Shown here: piece by piece, positions 15,904 to 25,093 of the stretch
How the letters are laid out: every line of letters begins with the position of its first letter
How positions within the stretch are numbered: position 1 is the stretch's first letter
DNA from: Pseudomonadota bacterium
GTDB lineage: Bacteria > Chloroflexota > UBA6077 > JAJPGT01
DNA: 64,000 nt
Assembly: GCA_021325655.1 (NCBI GenBank)
Contig: JAJPGT010000052.1
Location: 1 to 64,000, forward strand
Direction of reading: 5' to 3'
Position numbers and translations under genes: made by a program
Notes under the pieces: model-generated
Seen by the model: the letters and a program-made list of their open reading frames with translations, nothing else
What the model was told of the DNA's origin: nothing
Database searches by the model: none

Positions 15904-18261
15904 TCAGTGCCCCTGCGCTATGGCTGCCTTCACCCGATCTGGGGTCAGCGGAATCTCGCGCACCCGCGCTCCGGTGGCATCGTAGATCGCGTTCGCGATC
16001 GCCGCCGCGGTGGGCAGCGTCGAGGGCTCGCCTGCCCCCAGCGCCGGCTGGTCGGGGTGGTTGATGAGCACGACGTCGACGCTGGGGATGTCCGGAAAGC
16101 GCAGGATGGGGTACGAGGCCCAATCCAGGCTGGTGACCTTCGACTGGTCGAACGTGACCTGCTCCAACAGCGCCCGGCTGGTCGACTGGATGACGTTGCC
16201 CTCGATCTGATTGGCCAGCCCGTTCGGATTGATGATCAGGCCGCAATCGTGGGCAACCACCACGCGGTTGACCCGCACCTGTCCGCTGGCAGAATCGACG
16301 CTGACCTCCGCGGCGGTCGCGACGTATGTCTCGTTGTTCTCGTACTGCGCGTAGGCAAAGCCGCGCCCGGTGCCCGAGCGCGACGGTGCGGTATGCGCGG
16401 ACCAGCCGAACCTGTCGGCGGCAGCCGTGATGACGGCCTGCCCACGCGGGTCGGACAGGTGGCGCAGGCGAAACTCCACCGGGTCCACGCCGGCCGCATA
16501 GGCCAGCTCGTCCATGAACGACTCGTTGGCAAACGTGTTTGCCATCGCGCCCAGGCTGCGCAGGGCAGAGGGGCGCAGCGGCGAGCTGGGGAGCCAGTGG
16601 ATGGTGACCCGGTTGTTCTTGAAGCTGTAATTCGTCCGCGCATTGCGGTCGCCGCCGACATAGCCGTTTCTCGCCGCTGGCGGGGCCGGCTCCACGAGCT
16701 GGCCGGGGAGGAGGTTAGCGGCCATTCCGCCGGGCCGGGTACTGTGGGTAGGCGTCCACACCTGGTAGTCCCAGGCCACCACCTGGCCCTGCGTGTCCAG
16801 GCCGCCGCGCACGGCCATGACCATGGCCGGCCCCTTTGGCTCCCAGCCGTGCTCATCCTGGCGCATCCACTGCACCCGCACCGGCTTGCCCACCGCCCGG
16901 GCCAGCAGCGCGGCATCCCCGGCGACATCGTCGAACCCATTGTGGCCGTAGCAGCCGGCGCCCTCCATATGGACGACGCGCACCTTGTCCGGAGGCAGGC
17001 CGAGCAATTGGGCCAGGGCGCCGCGCAGCGGGTAGACACCCTGCGTGCTGCAGTAGACCGTCACCTGGTCGCCCTGGACGTCGGCCACCGCGCAGGATGG
17101 CCCAATGGAGCCATGCATCTGATAGGGCTGCATGTAGGTCGCCTGAAGCGTCTTGGCGGCACCGCGTAGCGCGTCATCGACGTTGCCGGTACTGGCGATC
17201 GGCTTGTCGTCCGAGCGCTGCTGCCGAATCCAGTCAGCAAGCTGCGCCTGCTGCGGGAGATTGTTGGCCAGCTTCCAGTCCGCTTTGAGCTGGCGCGCCG
17301 CCTGGATCGCCTGCTCCTCTCGCTCCGCTACCACCCCGAGGAAGCTGCCGTTACGGACGATCTTGACCAGGCCGGGCAGACCGGCCAGCGAACTCTCGTC
17401 GACGTTGCTGAGGGTAGCGCCGACGCCGGCCGGCCGCACCACCCGCCCGTGCAGCATCCCCGGCAGGCGCAGGTCCTGGACGTAGCTGGGAGCGCCGGTG
17501 ATCTTGCCGGGCAGGTCCACGCGCTGGATGGGCTGGCCGACGAGCGTGTACTGGCTGGGTGGCTTGAGCGGGGTGTCACTCGACACCGCCAGATTGAACT
17601 TCTGCCCGCCGATCAGGTCGCCATAGCTGATGCTCTTGGATGGATCGCCCTGCGTCGAGATGATGCCGTTCTGGACGCTCAGGCTCTCGGGCGCGACGCC
17701 CAAACGCTGGCTGGCGAGCTGGAGCAGGGCCTGGCGCGCCGCCGCGGCCGCTTTCCGCACCGCTACCCCGCCGACCTGAATGGTCTTGCTGCCGGCGGTG
17801 TAGCCCTCGTCGGGCGTCTGGGCCGTGTCACCCTGGACCATCACGATACGCTCGAACGGGACGTCCAGCTCGTCGGCCGCGATCTGCGCCAGCGCGGTGC
17901 GGACGCCGGTGCCCAGCTCCACCCGGCCGCTGAAGATGGTCACCCGGCCATCCTGTCCAACCGCCAGCCAGGAGTCGAGCTGATTGGCCCCGCTCTGGCC
18001 GGCGCCCTCCGCGCGATTGGCCGCGGCGGCAGGGGTACCCCCGGGGGCAGACGGCGTGGCGACGGCGCTTGGAACCGGCTGCTGCTCCTGCACCTCGCGT
18101 GCAATAGCGGTCGCTGGCGCAGGCGCCGGCGTTGGGCTGGGCTGAGACTGGCGGGAGAACACCACGCCGCAGCCGGCCAGGCTGAAGCCGACGACGAGCG
18201 CGCCGGAGCCGAGCAGGAACTCGCGGCGCGACATTCCACCCTGCCGATTGCTGGCGCTCAT
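15904..18261 (-). CDS. Molybdopterin hydroxylase large subunit (isoquinoline 1-oxidoreductase/xanthine dehydrogenase type), Tat lipoprotein
   Basis: 785 residues. A twin-arginine signal (SRREFLLGSGALVVGFSLAGCG) ends in a lipobox LAGC, so export in folded form and lipid anchoring are expected. A Pro/Thr/Ala linker to about residue 85 leads to the aldehyde-oxidase-type molybdopterin domains (GRVELGTGVRTALAQIAADEL; GCYGHNGFDD; a C-terminal QIEGNVIQSTSRALLEQV with GAGEPSTLPTAAAIANAIYDATG). The glutamate in GAGEP is the catalytic base of the family. It oxidises an N-heterocycle or aldehyde with water as oxygen donor. Its ATG overlaps the stop of the [2Fe-2S] subunit gene as ATGA. Substrate unknown. 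Confidence 0.9.
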   Translation of the reverse strand: MSASNRQGGMSRREFLLGSGALVVGFSLAGCGVVFSRQSQPSPTPAPAPATAIAREVQEQQPVPSAVATPSAPGGTPAAAANRAEGAGQSGANQLDSWLAVGQDGRVTIFSGRVELGTGVRTALAQIAADELDVPFERIVMVQGDTAQTPDEGYTAGSKTIQVGGVAVRKAAAAARQALLQLASQRLGVAPESLSVQNGIISTQGDPSKSISYGDLIGGQKFNLAVSSDTPLKPPSQYTLVGQPIQRVDLPGKITGAPSYVQDLRLPGMLHGRVVRPAGVGATLSNVDESSLAGLPGLVKIVRNGSFLGVVAEREEQAIQAARQLKADWKLANNLPQQAQLADWIRQQRSDDKPIASTGNVDDALRGAAKTLQATYMQPYQMHGSIGPSCAVADVQGDQVTVYCSTQGVYPLRGALAQLLGLPPDKVRVVHMEGAGCYGHNGFDDVAGDAALLARAVGKPVRVQWMRQDEHGWEPKGPAMVMAVRGGLDTQGQVVAWDYQVWTPTHSTRPGGMAANLLPGQLVEPAPPAARNGYVGGDRNARTNYSFKNNRVTIHWLPSSPLRPSALRSLGAMANTFANESFMDELAYAAGVDPVEFRLRHLSDPRGQAVITAAADRFGWSAHTAPSRSGTGRGFAYAQYENNETYVATAAEVSVDSASGQVRVNRVVVAHDCGLIINPNGLANQIEGNVIQSTSRALLEQVTFDQSKVTSLDWASYPILRFPDIPSVDVVLINHPDQPALGAGEPSTLPTAAAIANAIYDATGARVREIPLTPDRVKAAIAQGH

Positions 18262-18719
18262 GCGCTCACCCCCGCCGCGCGCTTGACGGCGCGCAGGATG
18301 CGCAGGTGGCTCCCGCAGCGGCAGAGGTTGCCGGCCAGCGCGGCCTTGATCTCATCGTCAGACGGCCGTGGATTCGTCGCGAGCAGCGCAGCGGCCGACA
18401 TGATCATTCCCGGGATGCAGTAGGCGCACTGTCCAGCCTGCTCGTCCAGGAATGCTTGCTGCAGAGGATGCGGATGTTCGGCCGTGCCCAGTCCTTCCAG
18501 CGTTGTGACCGGCTGATTGCCGACCTCGGAAAGCGGGGTGACGCAGGAACGAATCGCCTTCCCACCCAGGTGCACGGTGCAGGCGCCGCACTGGGAGAGC
18601 CCACAGCCGAACTTCGGCCCGTTGAGCTGGAGGTCGTTCCGCAGGACGTACAGGAGCGGCGTGTCAGGTGCTGCCCCGACGTCATATAGCTGTCCGTTGA
18701 CGGTAAGACGAATCGGCAT
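18258..18719 (-). CDS. Molybdopterin hydroxylase small [2Fe-2S] subunit
   Basis: 153 residues from an ATG at 18719 with AGGGG 6 nt upstream; the frame is open for another 600 nt but not protein-like. The plant-type [2Fe-2S] cluster ligands are in FGCGLSQCGACTVHLGG plus a later cysteine in AIRSCVTPL; the second cluster ligands are in GQCAYCIPGM and GNLCRCGSH. It passes electrons from the molybdopterin centre of the large subunit to an acceptor. The 4-nt ATGA overlap with the large-subunit gene fixes the 1:1 pair. No FAD subunit is present, as in IorAB-type enzymes, so a cytochrome may be the acceptor. Confidence 0.93.
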   Translation of the reverse strand: MPIRLTVNGQLYDVGAAPDTPLLYVLRNDLQLNGPKFGCGLSQCGACTVHLGGKAIRSCVTPLSEVGNQPVTTLEGLGTAEHPHPLQQAFLDEQAGQCAYCIPGMIMSAAALLATNPRPSDDEIKAALAGNLCRCGSHLRILRAVKRAAGVSA

Positions 18720-19169
18720 GGATTTCCCCTGTTCGTTGAGCGCCGCTCCGGCGAGTGAATGCCGCCGGCGTCGGCTCCTTCCTACCCACGCACCAACGCG
18801 CCGCTCGCTGGCGGTCCGTGGCAGGCGAATCCGAAGGCCAGCCACGCGCCGAGGCGCTGCAGAGGGTGTGCCGGATGATCGGGCGCCCGCTCCGGGGTCG
18901 ACCTTCCAGAGCCTGCTCTCATGATGGCAGGGCCGGGCGCTCGGCCACGACTTTTCCGGCGCCCGCGACAGACGCCGCCGAGCTCCGCGGTTGAATGGCT
19001 CCGAGGGCCCTGAACCCGGGCGAACGCGGAGCTCCACCACGGGCGAGGCAGCGACAGAGAAGACACGGGCCAGCGGGTTGCAAAGGCTCGCAACGCGCCG
19101 CCGGGGATTGACAGGGCGATGGGCGAGGGGGCATTCTGGCAGCGCGGGGACCTTGCGGGAAGGGCGGCG
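18720..19169. other. Divergent intergenic region between the hydroxylase operon and the OsmC gene
   Basis: About 450 nt with no convincing gene. A perfect TTGACA lies at 19108-19113 and a weak CATTCT at 19132-19137 (18 nt apart), about 33 nt before the OsmC start used here; this would put transcription start downstream of the alternative ATG at 19119. I see nothing else that can be supported. Confidence 0.4.
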
Positions 19170-19589
19170 ATGGCCGAGACGCCACGCATCGACACAGTCC
19201 GCTCGCGCACGACCGCTGTACGCGGTCGTGCGCTCAACCAGGCCCGCCACCACCACTTCGTCGTCGACGCCCAGACCGGCCCCGCCGAGGCGCTCCTCCC
19301 GGTTGAGGTCTTCCTCGCCGGCATCTCCGCCTGCGGGGTCCATCTCCTCGAGCGCTTCGCCGACGAATTCGGCATCCGGCTCCAGGGCGCGGAGGTGACG
19401 ATCAGCGCGACCCGACTGCCGAGCGCACCGCAGCGCTTCGAGAAGCTCGAGCTGGCCTTCGCGCTAGCAGGGCCGAGCGAGGCCGAGGCGCGGCGGCTGG
19501 TGGAGGCCTACCAGGGACGTTGACCGCTGTACCGCGCGGTCGCGGTCGCGACCGAGGTCGAGGTCCGCATTGAGACGACGCCGGGCTGA
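19170..19589 (+). CDS. OsmC/Ohr-family protein with selenocysteine at the second conserved cysteine (in-frame TGA 19521-19523)
   Basis: Read through the TGA at 19521-19523, this is a 139-residue OsmC-family protein with Sec at position 118; stopped there it is 117 residues and lacks its end. The first redox cysteine is in LAGISACGVHLLERF (about residue 50). OsmC/Ohr proteins have a second cysteine in a CP motif near the C-terminus. Here the frame reads VEAYQGR-TGA-PLYRAVAVATEVEVRIE and then stops at 19587, so TGA replaces exactly that cysteine and the last beta strand follows it. A hairpin with a 4-nt GGTC loop begins 13 nt after the TGA, and the Sec tRNA gene lies 166 nt downstream. The start is the ATG at 19170 (GGAAGGG upstream); an ATG at 19119 is possible. 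Expected role: thiol/selenol-dependent reduction of organic hydroperoxides. Confidence 0.85.
19531..19558 (+). promoter_or_regulatory. Bacterial SECIS-like hairpin within the OsmC coding region
   Basis: CGGTCGC (19537-19543) pairs perfectly with GCGACCG (19548-19554) around the loop GGTC (19544-19547). ACC at 19531-19533 can pair with GGT at 19556-19558 across a small internal loop. The apical loop begins 20 nt after the TGA, inside the window known for bacterial SECIS elements, and the loop carries the expected guanines, like the AGGUCU loop of E. coli fdhF. SelB would bind here. Confidence 0.75.
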
Positions 19590-19754
19590 GCGTGCCCGCC
19601 CTTCGGTAGTGTGGGGCGGCTCCTCCGAGCACGGTCGCGCCAGCAGAGCGGGACTGCTGCGCGCATCATCTTGGGAGGCCGGAGCCTGGCGGGTTCGCTG
19701 TGTCAGGCTGACACCCGTGTGACAGCACTCGCAGTGGCATGCCTGCCAGCGGCT

Positions 19755-19853
19755 GGCGGAGGCGCATGGGAGTCGAACCCACCCTCGACGCCGTTCAGCG
19801 CCGAGCACACGGTTTTGAAGACCGGGAGGCCCACCGGGGCCCGTGCGCCTCCC
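19755..19853 (-). tRNA. selC: tRNA-Sec (anticodon TCA)
   Basis: Read on the minus strand from 19853. The acceptor stem is 8 bp (GGAGGCGC with GCGCCTCC), the T stem is 5 bp (GTGGG with CCCAT, loop TTCGACT), giving the 13-bp stack typical of bacterial tRNA-Sec. The D stem is 6 bp (GGGCCC with GGGCCT) with a 4-nt loop CGGT. The anticodon loop is CTTCAAA with TCA at 19819-19817. The long variable arm (CTCGGCGC with GCGTCGAG, one wobble) has a TGAACG loop. Discriminator G and encoded CCA (19757-19755) end the gene. No selA, selB or selD is in the window. Confidence 0.97.
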
Positions 19854-19870
19854 CTGGACGGGGCCGGCGG

Positions 19871-19876
19871 ATTATA
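19871..19876 (-). promoter_or_regulatory. -10 element of selC
   Basis: A perfect TATAAT on the minus strand, ending 17 nt before the 5' end of the tRNA. The -35 region is weak (GTGTCG near 19899-19894). Confidence 0.5.
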
Positions 19877-20021
19877 CCTGCCCTGGACGCCGGCGACACC
19901 CCGCCCGAACGACGGCCACCGGCCACGCCACAGAGCGACAAGCCGCCGGCGCGGGCTCGGCTCGTGCTACAGGAACCTGGAGGCCGCGCGAATAACGGAG
20001 GTACACTCGCGCGACGTGGCG

Positions 20022-20957
20022 ATGGACGAGCAGACGCAGGACAGCCAGATCACTGCCACTGAGGCCGCGCCCCCGGCCGGGGCGCCCACGCCAAAGGAAG
20101 CGCCCGTCGGGGCACTGTCGGCGCTGCTGCTCGTTGCCCTCGGCGCACTCGCCATCCTAGTCATCGTCGGTGGCCTGGTGGTGATGACCCGCGGAGCCGC
20201 GCTGCTCGCCCCGCCGCCCCCGACGGCGGTCGTCGACGGCTTCGCCGGGGTCCGCCAGACCGCGCAGGAGGCGTTCGCACGTGGGAAGGCAGCCTACGAG
20301 CGCGGAGACCTCGACCAGGCGCTGATGGAGCTCGACCGCGCCAGCGTAAATGATCCGGACCACCGCCAGGACATCCAGCAGCTCCTCCAGCAAACGCTCG
20401 CGGCGATCCGCCGGCGCGATGCCGCGAGCGCGACGCCCTCGGCCAACCGCCCGACACCGGCCTCGGCTGCACTCGCCCCCGCCCCCCAGCCCAAAGCCGG
20501 CTTCGACGCCTATGTGGATCGGGACGCCGGTATCAGTCTGCTGATCCCCCACGGCTGGAAGCGCAGCGACAGCGCGCCAAGCGACGTTGGCCAAGGCCTC
20601 GTCCGCTTCGAGGACGCGAGCGGCGAGGCGCGTTTCACCATCGCGCGTGACACCCCGGCGGCTAGCGTGTCGCCCGAGCTGTATGCGGCGACGATCGAAA
20701 CGCACATGCAGGAGCTGCCCGGTTACAGCAGCGAGCAGGTGCAGCTCGGAAACGTCGGGATGCTGCCCGCCGTGAAGCGCGTCTTTCGCCTCCAGGGCCG
20801 ATCGCCGTCCGGACAGGAGGGCACGGTCCGCGCCCTGCAGACGGTTATCGGGGCGGGCCGCACCGCCTACATCCTGACCGGCGAGGCGGACTCGTCGCGG
20901 TTCGACAGCTACCGCGAGGCGTTCGAGACGATGACGGACTCGTTCCGTCTGCGCTAA
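20022..20957 (+). CDS. Membrane-anchored protein with C-terminal PsbP-like domain
   Basis: 311 residues from the ATG at 20022; a GTG two codons earlier is possible, and GGAGGT lies 13-19 nt upstream, which is far. After an acidic 30-residue tail a single membrane helix (about 34-57, SALLLVALGALAILVIVGGL) anchors it. Next comes a short helical pair of TPR type (AFARGKAAYERGDLDQALMELDRA), a Pro/Ala linker, and from about residue 165 a PsbP/MOG1-like beta domain (YVDRDAGISLLIPHGWKR ... SFRLR). The C-terminal domain should be outside the cell. Function unknown. Confidence 0.7.
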   Translation: MDEQTQDSQITATEAAPPAGAPTPKEAPVGALSALLLVALGALAILVIVGGLVVMTRGAALLAPPPPTAVVDGFAGVRQTAQEAFARGKAAYERGDLDQALMELDRASVNDPDHRQDIQQLLQQTLAAIRRRDAASATPSANRPTPASAALAPAPQPKAGFDAYVDRDAGISLLIPHGWKRSDSAPSDVGQGLVRFEDASGEARFTIARDTPAASVSPELYAATIETHMQELPGYSSEQVQLGNVGMLPAVKRVFRLQGRSPSGQEGTVRALQTVIGAGRTAYILTGEADSSRFDSYREAFETMTDSFRLR

Positions 20958-20994
20958 CGGCCCAGGGGTATCCTGTAGGTACGGGCCCTTCACT

Positions 20995-21285
20995 ATGATG
21001 GTCGGTGTTTGCCGCGTCGCGCTCCGGCTTCCTGAGAACCAGTCGCTCAAAGGTAAGCGGCAGGTCATTCGGTCGCTGATCGCCCGTGTCCAGCAGCAGT
21101 TCGGCGCCGCCATCGCCGAAGTGGAGGCGCAAGACCGCTGGCAGGTCGCGGTGCTCGGGGCCGCTTACGTCAGCGCAAGCGCCCAGCACGCGCGCCAGGT
21201 GATAGAACATGTTGTCGAGTACATCGAGGCGTCGCGGCTGGATGCCGAGGTGACGGAAGTGGAGATCGACGTCTTGAGCATGTGA
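20995..21285 (+). CDS. DUF503 (YlxP-like) protein
   Basis: 96 residues, the usual length. It shows VGVCRVALRLPENQSLKGKRQVIRSLIARVQQQFGAAIAEVE cut by conserved charged residues, then QVAVLGAAYVSASAQHARQVIEHVVEYIE, matching the YlxP/DUF503 ferredoxin-like fold. Members are often next to infB and rbfA and are thought to bind RNA, but here it stands alone between a PsbP-like gene and a sigma factor. Confidence 0.87.
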   Translation: MMVGVCRVALRLPENQSLKGKRQVIRSLIARVQQQFGAAIAEVEAQDRWQVAVLGAAYVSASAQHARQVIEHVVEYIEASRLDAEVTEVEIDVLSM

Positions 21286-21325
21286 AGCCGTGGCGAAGCT
21301 GTGCCGTTGCTGATCGGGAAAACCG

Positions 21326-21355
21326 TTGACCGGCGCCGCTTCGGACGGGGACAAT
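21326..21355 (+). promoter_or_regulatory. Promoter of the sigma-factor gene
   Basis: TTGACC at 21326-21331 and GACAAT at 21350-21355 with an 18-nt spacer, ending 17 nt before the sigma-factor ATG at 21373. This is a housekeeping-sigma pattern; no clear ECF-type (AAC / CGTC) signature was seen. Confidence 0.5.
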
Positions 21356-21372
21356 GCCAGCAGGTCGAGGCG

Positions 21373-21918
21373 ATGCGGATACCTGACGAAGGCCCTCCCG
21401 ACCCGGCCCAGTTCGAGCGAATCGTCGAAGAATACTCCGACCGTGTCTACGGGATCGCGCTGCGCATCACGGGTACCGACGCCGATGCGCAGGACGCGCT
21501 CCAGGAAACCTTCCTGGCGATCTTTCGTGGCCTGGGCAGCTATCGCGGCGAGGCGGCGTTCAGCACCTGGGTGTATCGTATCGCTGTCAATGCCGCCCTC
21601 CAGATCCGGCGCCGCCGCCCGCCGACCGAAGCCGTGCTCGAGGACACCGGTTATGAAGACCTGATCGTACCGGACTGGACTCGGCAGGACGTCGAGTCCG
21701 AGGCAGAGCGCGGCGAGCTGGCCGAGGTCCTCGAACGCGGGATCCGCCTCCTGCCCGAGGAGTATCAGGTGGCAGTAATCCTGCGCGATGTCGAGGGCCT
21801 ATCGGCCAGTGAGGCGGCGGCCGTGCTCACCATCAGTGAAGCAGCACTGAAATCCCGCCTCCACCGCGGCCGGGTCCTCCTCCGCAAGTACCTGTCGGAC
21901 TACCTGGCGGATCGCTGA
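21373..21918 (+). CDS. ECF-type RNA polymerase sigma factor
   Basis: 181 residues from the ATG at 21373, which lies just behind a promoter. Region 2 is YSDRVYGIALRITGTDADAQDALQETFLAIFRGL broken by normal substitutions, with the DALQETF core and FSTWVYRIAVNAALQ; region 4 is LPEEYQVAVILRDVEGLSASEAAAVL followed by ALKSRLHRGR. It directs RNA polymerase to a specific promoter set. An anti-sigma-like zinc-finger protein lies 4.6 kb downstream, after spoVR, rather than next to it. It lies about 106 nt before prkA on the same strand and may control that operon. Confidence 0.92.
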   Translation: MRIPDEGPPDPAQFERIVEEYSDRVYGIALRITGTDADAQDALQETFLAIFRGLGSYRGEAAFSTWVYRIAVNAALQIRRRRPPTEAVLEDTGYEDLIVPDWTRQDVESEAERGELAEVLERGIRLLPEEYQVAVILRDVEGLSASEAAAVLTISEAALKSRLHRGRVLLRKYLSDYLADR

Positions 21919-22024
21919 ATCCTCTGCGCCCTTCCGTGCATCTAATGGGATAGGTACAGGCGGAGACTCTCGAGGCGCCGGCTCACGGCGCCGCCGTCCT
22001 GGCCGGACTGCCATGGAGGGCGGC

Positions 22025-23920
<1,896 letters not shown>

Positions 23921-23929
23921 GGAGCCGCC

Positions 23930-25093
23930 ATGTTCACCGTTACGCTCTCGCGCAACGACTGGTCACTGCACCGCAAAGGGCCGATTGACATGGCCCGCCA
24001 CAACCAGAAAGTGAAAGAGGCGATCAAGTCGAACCTGGCCGGCATCGTGGGCGAGGAGTCGATCATTACCTCAGACGGCAAGAAGGTGGTGAAGATCCCG
24101 ATCCGTTCGCTGGAGCTGCCGCGCTTCCGCTTCGACCGCGGCCGCAACGAGCAGGTGGGCCAGGGCAAGGGCGGCTCGCAGCCCGGCGATGTGATTGGCC
24201 AGCAGCCGGCCAACGGACAGCCCGGCTCGGGCCCGGGCGCGGGCGAGCTGCCGGGGGTGGACTATTACGAAGCCGAGATGACGGTGGACGAGCTGGCGGC
24301 ACTGGTGTTCGAGGACCTCGGCCTGCCCTTCCTGGAAGACAAGGGGCGGAAGGAGGTAGTGTCCGAGAACACAGTGTTCAAGGACATCCGGCGCGTCGGG
24401 CCGCTGGCCAACCTCGACAAGCGCCGCACCATTCTGGAGAACCTGCGGCGCAACGCCAAGGCCGGGTTTGTCGGCTTCGGCGGGATCCGGCAGGAGGACC
24501 TGCGCTTCAAGACCTGGGAGCAGGAGGTCAAGCCGGAGTCCAGCGCGGTGGTCATCGCCATGCGCGACGTCTCGGGCTCCATGGGCGAGTTCGAGAAGTA
24601 CATCACCCGCAGCTTCTACTTCTGGATGGTCCGCTTCCTCCGCACCAAGTACCGCAACGTCGACATCGTCTTCATCACCCACCACACCGAGGCGAAGGAG
24701 GTGGATGAGGAGACGTTCTTCAAGCTGGGCGAGTCCGGCGGGACCAAGGTATCGTCCGCCTATCAGCTCTGCCTGGACCTCGTCACCGAGCGCTATCCAT
24801 CCAGCGAGTGGAACATCTACCCGTTCCACTTCTCCGACGGCGACAACTGGGGTGAGGTGGACAACCAGCGCTGCCTGGAGCTAGTGAAGAAGCTGCTGAC
24901 GATGTGTACCGCGTTCGGGTACGGCGAGATCCAGGAGCGGGGCCGGCGCTCCCCCAGCACGCTGATGTCGGCGTTCGCCGCTATCACCGATCCGCGCTTT
25001 ATTGGAGTCACCATCGGGTCGCGGGAGGATGTCTTCCCGGCGCTCCGGAAGTTCTTCAGCACTCGCGATCTGCCGGTGGAGAAGGCATCGTGA
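23930..25093 (+). CDS. DUF444 (YeaH-type) protein with von Willebrand A-like fold
   Basis: 387 residues; GGGAG lies 5 nt before the ATG. The N-terminal third is charged and contains a Gly/Gln/Pro-rich disordered linker (about 75-105). The C-terminal half holds a vWA-like domain whose metal site is DVSGSMGEF, followed by VFITHHTEAKEVDEETFF and IYPFHFSDGDNW. YeaH proteins act with PrkA (YeaG in E. coli) in responses to nutrient and acid stress; the biochemical role is unknown. The stop overlaps the spoVR start as GTGA. Confidence 0.92.
   Translation: MFTVTLSRNDWSLHRKGPIDMARHNQKVKEAIKSNLAGIVGEESIITSDGKKVVKIPIRSLELPRFRFDRGRNEQVGQGKGGSQPGDVIGQQPANGQPGSGPGAGELPGVDYYEAEMTVDELAALVFEDLGLPFLEDKGRKEVVSENTVFKDIRRVGPLANLDKRRTILENLRRNAKAGFVGFGGIRQEDLRFKTWEQEVKPESSAVVIAMRDVSGSMGEFEKYITRSFYFWMVRFLRTKYRNVDIVFITHHTEAKEVDEETFFKLGESGGTKVSSAYQLCLDLVTERYPSSEWNIYPFHFSDGDNWGEVDNQRCLELVKKLLTMCTAFGYGEIQERGRRSPSTLMSAFAAITDPRFIGVTIGSREDVFPALRKFFSTRDLPVEKAS

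Noticed and set aside
19119-19169. Upstream ATG at 19119 as OsmC start
   Set aside because: Its ribosome site is only 2 nt away and a TTGACA-type promoter overlaps it; the ATG at 19170 has better spacing.
19170-19523. OsmC gene as a truncated pseudogene
   Set aside because: The sequence after TGA continues the OsmC fold, a SECIS-like hairpin follows, and selC lies next to it, so recoding explains the TGA better than decay.
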